Of a stretch of 9,146 nt of DNA, positions 6,485 through 9,146 are shown piece after piece. A program made the position numbers and the translations under genes. The DNA lies in contig JBGOTP010000210.1 in the NCBI GenBank assembly GCA_041476545.1, positions 1 to 9,146 on the forward strand, in the 5' to 3' direction. The notes below the pieces were generated by a model. The model ran no database searches and was not told where the DNA came from. It was given only the letters and a program-made list of their open reading frames with translations. Position 1 is the stretch's first letter. Each line of letters opens with the position of its first letter. Origin of the DNA: JBGOTP01 sp041476545. GTDB lineage: Bacteria > Acidobacteriota > Vicinamibacteria > Vicinamibacterales > CAVVIG01.

Positions 6485-7756
6485 ATGAACATGATGCCTC
6501 GCGTGTTTCGATGCGTTGTCGCGGCGGCGATGGCGACCGCCGTCGCTTCGCTCGCCGCACAGGCGGTTCCCGACATCGCGTTCGACGCGAACGCGGACGC
6601 CATCACGCTTCCAGCCAATACGTATCTCGGTGAAGTGGCCGGCGTTGCGACCAATTCGCGGGGCCACCTCTTCGTGTACACGCGGACCGGTCACGCCGTG
6701 GCGACGCTTGGCGACGAGCGCACGTTCTACCACGGCGGCTCGCGGCTCTTTGAGTTCGATCAGACCGGCAAGTTCGTGAAGGAGATCGGCCAGGGCGTCT
6801 ACGCGATCAACTTCGCCCAGCAGGTGCGGGTGGATCCGCAGGACAACATCTGGATCGTCGACGCCGGATCGAACCAGATCGTCAAGTTCGACGCCGACGG
6901 GCGATTTCAGCTGGTGCTCGGCAGAAAGCCGGAAAACATCGGCGTGCGGCCCGGTGCCGGCGTGCCGGCCAGCAGTGGTCCAGTATCAGCCGACGCTCCC
7001 GCGGCCGCACCGGTCGCCGGTCGTGGCGGCGCAGCGGGAGGCGCGGGTCGTGCTGGCGGAGGGGCCGGTCGGGGCGGTCCTGGTGGCGGCGGAGTTGGCG
7101 CTGGCGGCGGGCGGGGCGCTGGCGCGGCGCCGGCCGCCGGAGGAGGGGGACGCGACGGCGCGCCGGTCGTGGCGGCTGGTGGCGGCGGACGGGGCGCAGC
7201 CGGCGCCGGGATTCATGGCGACGCGTTCAGCCGGCCCTCGGACGTCACCTGGGATCGCGCCGGCAACATCTACATCGCCGACGGCTACGGCACGAACAAC
7301 CGCATCGCGAAGTTCACCAAGGATGGCGACTACCTGACCTCGTGGGGGCAAACTGGGTCCGCGCAGGGCCAGTTCAACCAGATCCGCGGGATGGCGAGCG
7401 ATGCCGCCGGCAATCTCTACGTGGCCGACGCCGGCAACCATCGCATTCAGGTGTTCGACGGCGAGGGCGCGTTCAAGTCGCAAATCACCGGCATCGGAAC
7501 GCCTCAGGCGATCTGCGTGTCCGGCGGCACGACGCAGTACATCTACAGCTCCAACTCCAACGATCCCGAGAGCATGGAACGCGGCGAGATCTATAAGGTC
7601 CGTCTCAACGGACAGATCGTCGGCCGATTCGGCAAGGCGGGCAAGGTCGCGAAGGAGTTCGGGATGGTCAACGCGATCGACTGCCGGACGGAAAACGATC
7701 TGTGGGTCGGTGAGATCTGGAACTGGCGAGTGCAGAAGGTCACGCTCAAGCGGTAG
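6485..7756 (+). CDS. Exported NHL-repeat beta-propeller with Gly-rich insert (paralog B)
   Basis: 423 residues, with a signal peptide at about 1-26 (cleavage probably near SLAAQA). NHL units are visible as GVATNSRGHLFVYTR, QVRVDPQDNIWIVDAG, SDVTWDRAGNIYIADGYG, MASDAAGNLYVADAGNHRI and the closing DCRTENDLWVGEIWNWRVQKV. It aligns along its length with paralog A, plus an extra loop (about 68-86) and a Gly/Ala/Arg insert (179-242). All three zinc-His positions of PAL-like proteins are replaced: Gln112, Arg301 and Asn396. The second active-site Arg is Ala316. Arg67 and Tyr268 remain, as do Cys344 and Cys400. It is therefore probably not a PAL-type metalloenzyme, and may be a structural or binding propeller acting with paralog A. 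ATG at 6485 is chosen for its strong Shine-Dalgarno; further ATGs at 6491 and 6494 are possible. Confidence 0.85.
   Translation: MNMMPRVFRCVVAAAMATAVASLAAQAVPDIAFDANADAITLPANTYLGEVAGVATNSRGHLFVYTRTGHAVATLGDERTFYHGGSRLFEFDQTGKFVKEIGQGVYAINFAQQVRVDPQDNIWIVDAGSNQIVKFDADGRFQLVLGRKPENIGVRPGAGVPASSGPVSADAPAAAPVAGRGGAAGGAGRAGGGAGRGGPGGGGVGAGGGRGAGAAPAAGGGGRDGAPVVAAGGGGRGAAGAGIHGDAFSRPSDVTWDRAGNIYIADGYGTNNRIAKFTKDGDYLTSWGQTGSAQGQFNQIRGMASDAAGNLYVADAGNHRIQVFDGEGAFKSQITGIGTPQAICVSGGTTQYIYSSNSNDPESMERGEIYKVRLNGQIVGRFGKAGKVAKEFGMVNAIDCRTENDLWVGEIWNWRVQKVTLKR
7019..7210 (+). repeat. Gly/Ala/Arg-rich low-complexity insert in NHL gene B
   Basis: Residues 179-242 are almost only Gly, Ala and Arg with a few Pro and Val, encoded by a GGC/GGT/GCG-rich tract. 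It falls between two propeller blades, where paralog A has only a short QYSGANQPYSF loop. No strict unit length is evident. It is likely a disordered loop projecting from the propeller, created by local DNA expansion. Confidence 0.8.
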
Positions 7757-7763
7757 TTGGGAC

Positions 7764-7798
7764 AGTCGAAGAAAAGTTAGAACTTAGAAGTAAAAGTC
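7764..7798 (+). repeat. AT-richer intergenic heptamer array
   Basis: Five 7-bp units in register: AGTCGAA, GAAAAGT, TAGAACT, TAGAAGT, AAAAGTC. It starts 8 bp after the stop of NHL gene B. The sequence is much richer in A and T than its surroundings. The unit length agrees with the arrays at 5340 and 8742, though the unit sequence differs, so it may be another subfamily. Confidence 0.55.
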
Positions 7799-7828
7799 AA
7801 CGCCGACTGCTCGCCTAAGACGCTCGGA

Positions 7829-7849
7829 AGGCTGAGACCCCGGCAGCCT
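7829..7849 (+). other. Weak hairpin ahead of DUF3108-like gene B
   Basis: AGGCTG (7829-7834) and CAGCCT (7844-7849) are perfect 6-bp arms around a 9-nt loop. The structure lies 10 bp before the TAGAAT box of the next gene. It could be a weak terminator for the NHL operon or a protein-binding site. No T run is present. Confidence 0.25.
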
Positions 7850-7858
7850 GCCCGCTAG

Positions 7859-7864
7859 TAGAAT
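7859..7864 (+). promoter_or_regulatory. TAGAAT -10 box for a probable leaderless transcript (gene B)
   Basis: TAGAAT ends 6 nt before the ATG at 7871, exactly as before the paralogous gene at 4457. No Shine-Dalgarno lies between. Upstream, no good -35 hexamer is visible; the nearest candidate, TGAGAC (7833-7838), is 20 bp away. This box implies that DUF3108-like gene B has its own promoter rather than depending only on the NHL operon. Confidence 0.55.
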
Positions 7865-7870
7865 GGTGCC

Positions 7871-8740
7871 ATGCGTTCTGTTGCGGTGGCCGTGCTCGGC
7901 CTGACCCTGCTGGCAACGGTCCCGCTGGTGTCTCAGCGATCCAGCCCGCGCCCGGCGACTCCGTCCACTGGTCGACAGACGCCGGCCGCAGGTCGAGCGG
8001 CACCGTCCACGGGTCGAGCGTCTCCAGCGCCAGGTCGATCGGCCGCGCCGCGCGTCGAGTCCGCGGTTCCCTTCCGGGTGGGCGAAGCGCTCACCTACGA
8101 TGTCTCGTGGTCGTCATTCCTGGTCGCCGGCACGGCCGTCATGAGCGTGAAGGAAAAAAAGTTATCCGAGCAATCCACCGCGTACTACGTGGTGGCCGAG
8201 GCCCGGCCGGCCGCGCTCGTCGCCAAGCTCTACTCGCTCTACTACAAGGCGGATTCGCTCGTGGACGCCTACGGCCTGCTCTCGCAGTACGGATCGCTCT
8301 ACAGCGAAGAAGGTCGCAGGCACCGCTTCGTGACGACGCGCTTCGACCGGCCGGGCGGGCGCGCGAACTTCGAACGGAAAGTCACCACGACGGAGTCCAC
8401 CGCCATCCCCGTCCCTCCGCAGACCCAGGATGGACTGGCGGCTTTCTACTCGCTTCGCGGGCGGACCTTCAAGCCTGGAGAACGGCTGACCATCCCGATT
8501 GTCGACGGCTCGGCGCTCTACAGCGTGGCCGTCGACGTGGGCGCCTCCGAAACCGTCAAGGTGCCGCTCGGGCAGGTGAACGCGTTGAAGCTGAACCTCA
8601 CGATTATGGACGCCGCCAATAGACCGCTCCGGAAAGACATTGCGCTCTGGCTGTCGAACGATGCCCGGCGTTTGCCGGTCAAGGTGCAGGCACAACTCGC
8701 GGTGGGCTCGTTCGTGCTCGCCCTCCGCGACGCGCGGTAG
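7871..8740 (+). CDS. Exported DUF3108-like protein, paralog B, with heptad repeat linker
   Basis: 289 residues, paralogous to the product at 4457-5266. The signal sequence (about 1-22, SVAVAVLGLTLLATVPLV) indicates export. It is followed by a Pro/Gly/Arg linker (about 23-60) that holds four 7-residue repeats, and then the DUF3108-like body from PFRVGEALTYDVSWSSF. Motifs shared with paralog A include SVKEKK, STAYYVVAEA, KLYSLYYKADSLVD, YGLLSQYGSLYSEEG, TQDGLAAFYSLRGRTFKPGE, and the C-terminus DARRLPVKVQAQLAVGSFVLALRDAR. Function is not known; a periplasmic or envelope role is inferred from the signal and family. The start is the ATG just after the TAGAAT box. The linker is about 20 residues longer than in paralog A, which accounts for the length difference. 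Confidence 0.85.
   Translation: MRSVAVAVLGLTLLATVPLVSQRSSPRPATPSTGRQTPAAGRAAPSTGRASPAPGRSAAPRVESAVPFRVGEALTYDVSWSSFLVAGTAVMSVKEKKLSEQSTAYYVVAEARPAALVAKLYSLYYKADSLVDAYGLLSQYGSLYSEEGRRHRFVTTRFDRPGGRANFERKVTTTESTAIPVPPQTQDGLAAFYSLRGRTFKPGERLTIPIVDGSALYSVAVDVGASETVKVPLGQVNALKLNLTIMDAANRPLRKDIALWLSNDARRLPVKVQAQLAVGSFVLALRDAR
7958..8041 (+). repeat. Four 21-bp in-frame repeats in DUF3108-like gene B
   Basis: Residues 30-57 are four heptads: TPSTGRQ, TPAAGRA, APSTGRA, SPAPGRS. Each is encoded by a 21-bp unit containing the core GGTCGA. Paralog A has only a short, non-repeated linker here (PAPARGRPAAPR), so the repeat probably expanded after duplication. The result is a flexible, positively charged spacer between signal peptide and domain. 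Confidence 0.85.
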
Positions 8741-8741
8741 G

Positions 8742-8790
8742 CCGAGGGCTGAAAGTCGAGAACTGAAAGCTGTCAGCTGTCGGCAGCGGG
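8742..8790 (+). repeat. Intergenic heptamer array after DUF3108-like gene B
   Basis: Seven 7-bp units in register begin one base after the stop codon: CCGAGGG, CTGAAAG, TCGAGAA, CTGAAAG, CTGTCAG, CTGTCGG, CAGCGGG. CTGAAAG is also a unit in the array at 5340-5402, and CTGTCAG resembles its CTGTCAC. This supports a common repeat family. Confidence 0.7.
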
Positions 8791-8878
8791 GTCACTTTGA
8801 GCCGCGCCACTCTGTGAAGTCCGCGACGAGGGGTCCCGCGCCGGGGCCGATGGCTCCCGCGACCCGGTTCGACGACGC

Positions 8879-8995
8879 GGGAAATCGCACCTTCGCGAAG
8901 CGTCCGCCTTCGCATCGATTCGGCGGGACTGGCGTCGGTGGCATGCCGCAGCTCCGTGAGCTGCGGCGGATTTCGGCGCTCCGGTGCGATTTCCC
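8879..8995. repeat. 117-bp imperfect palindromic element with perfect 13-bp inverted ends
   Basis: GGGAAATCGCACC (8879-8891) is the exact reverse complement of GGTGCGATTTCCC (8983-8995). Inside, AGCG/CGCT (8899-8902 with 8977-8980) and TCCGCC/GGCGGA (8903-8908 with 8965-8970) continue the pairing with interruptions. A strong hairpin (8945-8967) sits off-centre, and CTTCGCGAAG (8891-8900) is itself a palindrome. No flanking target duplication is evident. It could be a REP/MITE-type repeat, a structured RNA, or a chance GC-rich palindrome. Confidence 0.6.
8945..8967. repeat. Perfect 10-bp stem-loop inside the palindromic element
   Basis: GCCGCAGCTC (8945-8954) and GAGCTGCGGC (8958-8967) pair perfectly around the 3-nt loop CGT. 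It is the strongest local hairpin in the tail. Its last bases overlap the GGCGGA that can pair with TCCGCC upstream, so the two foldings compete. It lies 204 bp after the last stop codon and has only TTT shortly downstream, so a terminator role is doubtful. Confidence 0.7.
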
Positions 8996-9146
8996 AACTG
9001 CCGCGTGAGACGCGTCGCTCACACGGGTTCGCGTGCGCCACCGGCCCCTCCGCCGGCCCCTCGTCGCCGCCCATTCGTGGGATGGCGCCCGAAGTCCCCG
9101 GATGGACGCGATCGCGCCGGCGGACGGGACGACTCGGGGCCCGCCG

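Larger units (their letters stand above)
8741..9146. other. Apparently non-coding, strongly palindromic tail
   Basis: About 400 bp after DUF3108-like gene B show no ORF I can support on either strand. The stretch holds a heptamer array (8742-8790), a CCCGCG/CGCGGG inverted pair (8856-8861 and 8876-8881) and a 117-bp palindromic element (8879-8995). After that comes GTGAG/CTCAC (9005-9009 and 9018-9022) and two copies of CCGGCCCCTC (9041-9050 and 9053-9062). Reading frames open at the right edge are too short to judge. Confidence 0.55.

Noticed and set aside
8792..9022. Minus-strand small ORF (76 codons) in the tail, and a longer one at 8679-9074
   Set aside because: They run through the palindromic element, lack a ribosome-binding site I can support, and resemble no family. 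The end of the first (AGAIGPGAGPLVADFTEW) looks slightly protein-like but is too short to claim.
9082..9146. Start of another gene at the right edge (ATG at 9082, GTG at 9078)
   Set aside because: About 22 codons are visible, there is no ribosome-binding site, and several frames are open in this GC-rich stretch.
1..9146. Defence, toxin-antitoxin, secretion or biosynthetic system
   Set aside because: None of the six genes carries motifs of such systems. The content is central metabolism, redox and exported proteins of unassigned role.

Overview
The window comes from a GC-rich bacterial chromosome. GC-rich codon use, two exported NHL beta-propeller proteins, DUF3108-like exported proteins and abundant short degenerate tandem repeats suggest an Acidobacteriota-type soil bacterium, perhaps Vicinamibacteria. 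That placement is inference; there is no rRNA or other marker here. I see no tRNA, rRNA, CRISPR array, transposase or phage gene.

Left part (1-4390): the 3' end of a glucokinase gene (glk, + strand) converges on a very large minus-strand gene. A perfect 9-bp hairpin lies in the 39-bp gap between them. The large gene encodes a 1273-residue iron-sulfur flavoprotein. Its order is an unrecognised N-terminal region, a GltD/NfnB-like Fe-S plus FAD/NAD(P)H module, and a PyrK/NfnA-like FAD plus Fe-S module. It therefore looks like a single-chain relative of the two-subunit NfnAB enzymes.

Right part (4391-8740): after a 66-bp divergent promoter region come four plus-strand genes for exported proteins, in the order DUF3108-like A, NHL propeller A, NHL propeller B, DUF3108-like B. 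Both outer genes are paralogs of each other and share a TAGAAT box exactly 6 nt before ATG, which suggests leaderless transcripts. Both inner genes are also paralogs and are translationally linked: the stop codon of the first is part of the Shine-Dalgarno of the second. Propeller A keeps the His, Arg and Tyr positions of peptidyl-alpha-hydroxyglycine alpha-amidating lyase (PAL). Propeller B has lost the three His and one Arg, and has gained a glycine-rich loop.

Tail (8741-9146): no convincing gene. It holds a heptamer repeat array and a strongly palindromic stretch of about 117 bp with perfect 13-bp inverted ends.

The most unusual theme is short degenerate tandem repeats. Phased 7-bp units lie in three intergenic regions and once inside a gene. 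Phased 9-bp units lie in frame inside glk and twice inside the fused oxidoreductase. DUF3108-B carries a 21-bp in-frame repeat and propeller B a Gly-rich insert. I find no recognisable defence or mobile system.
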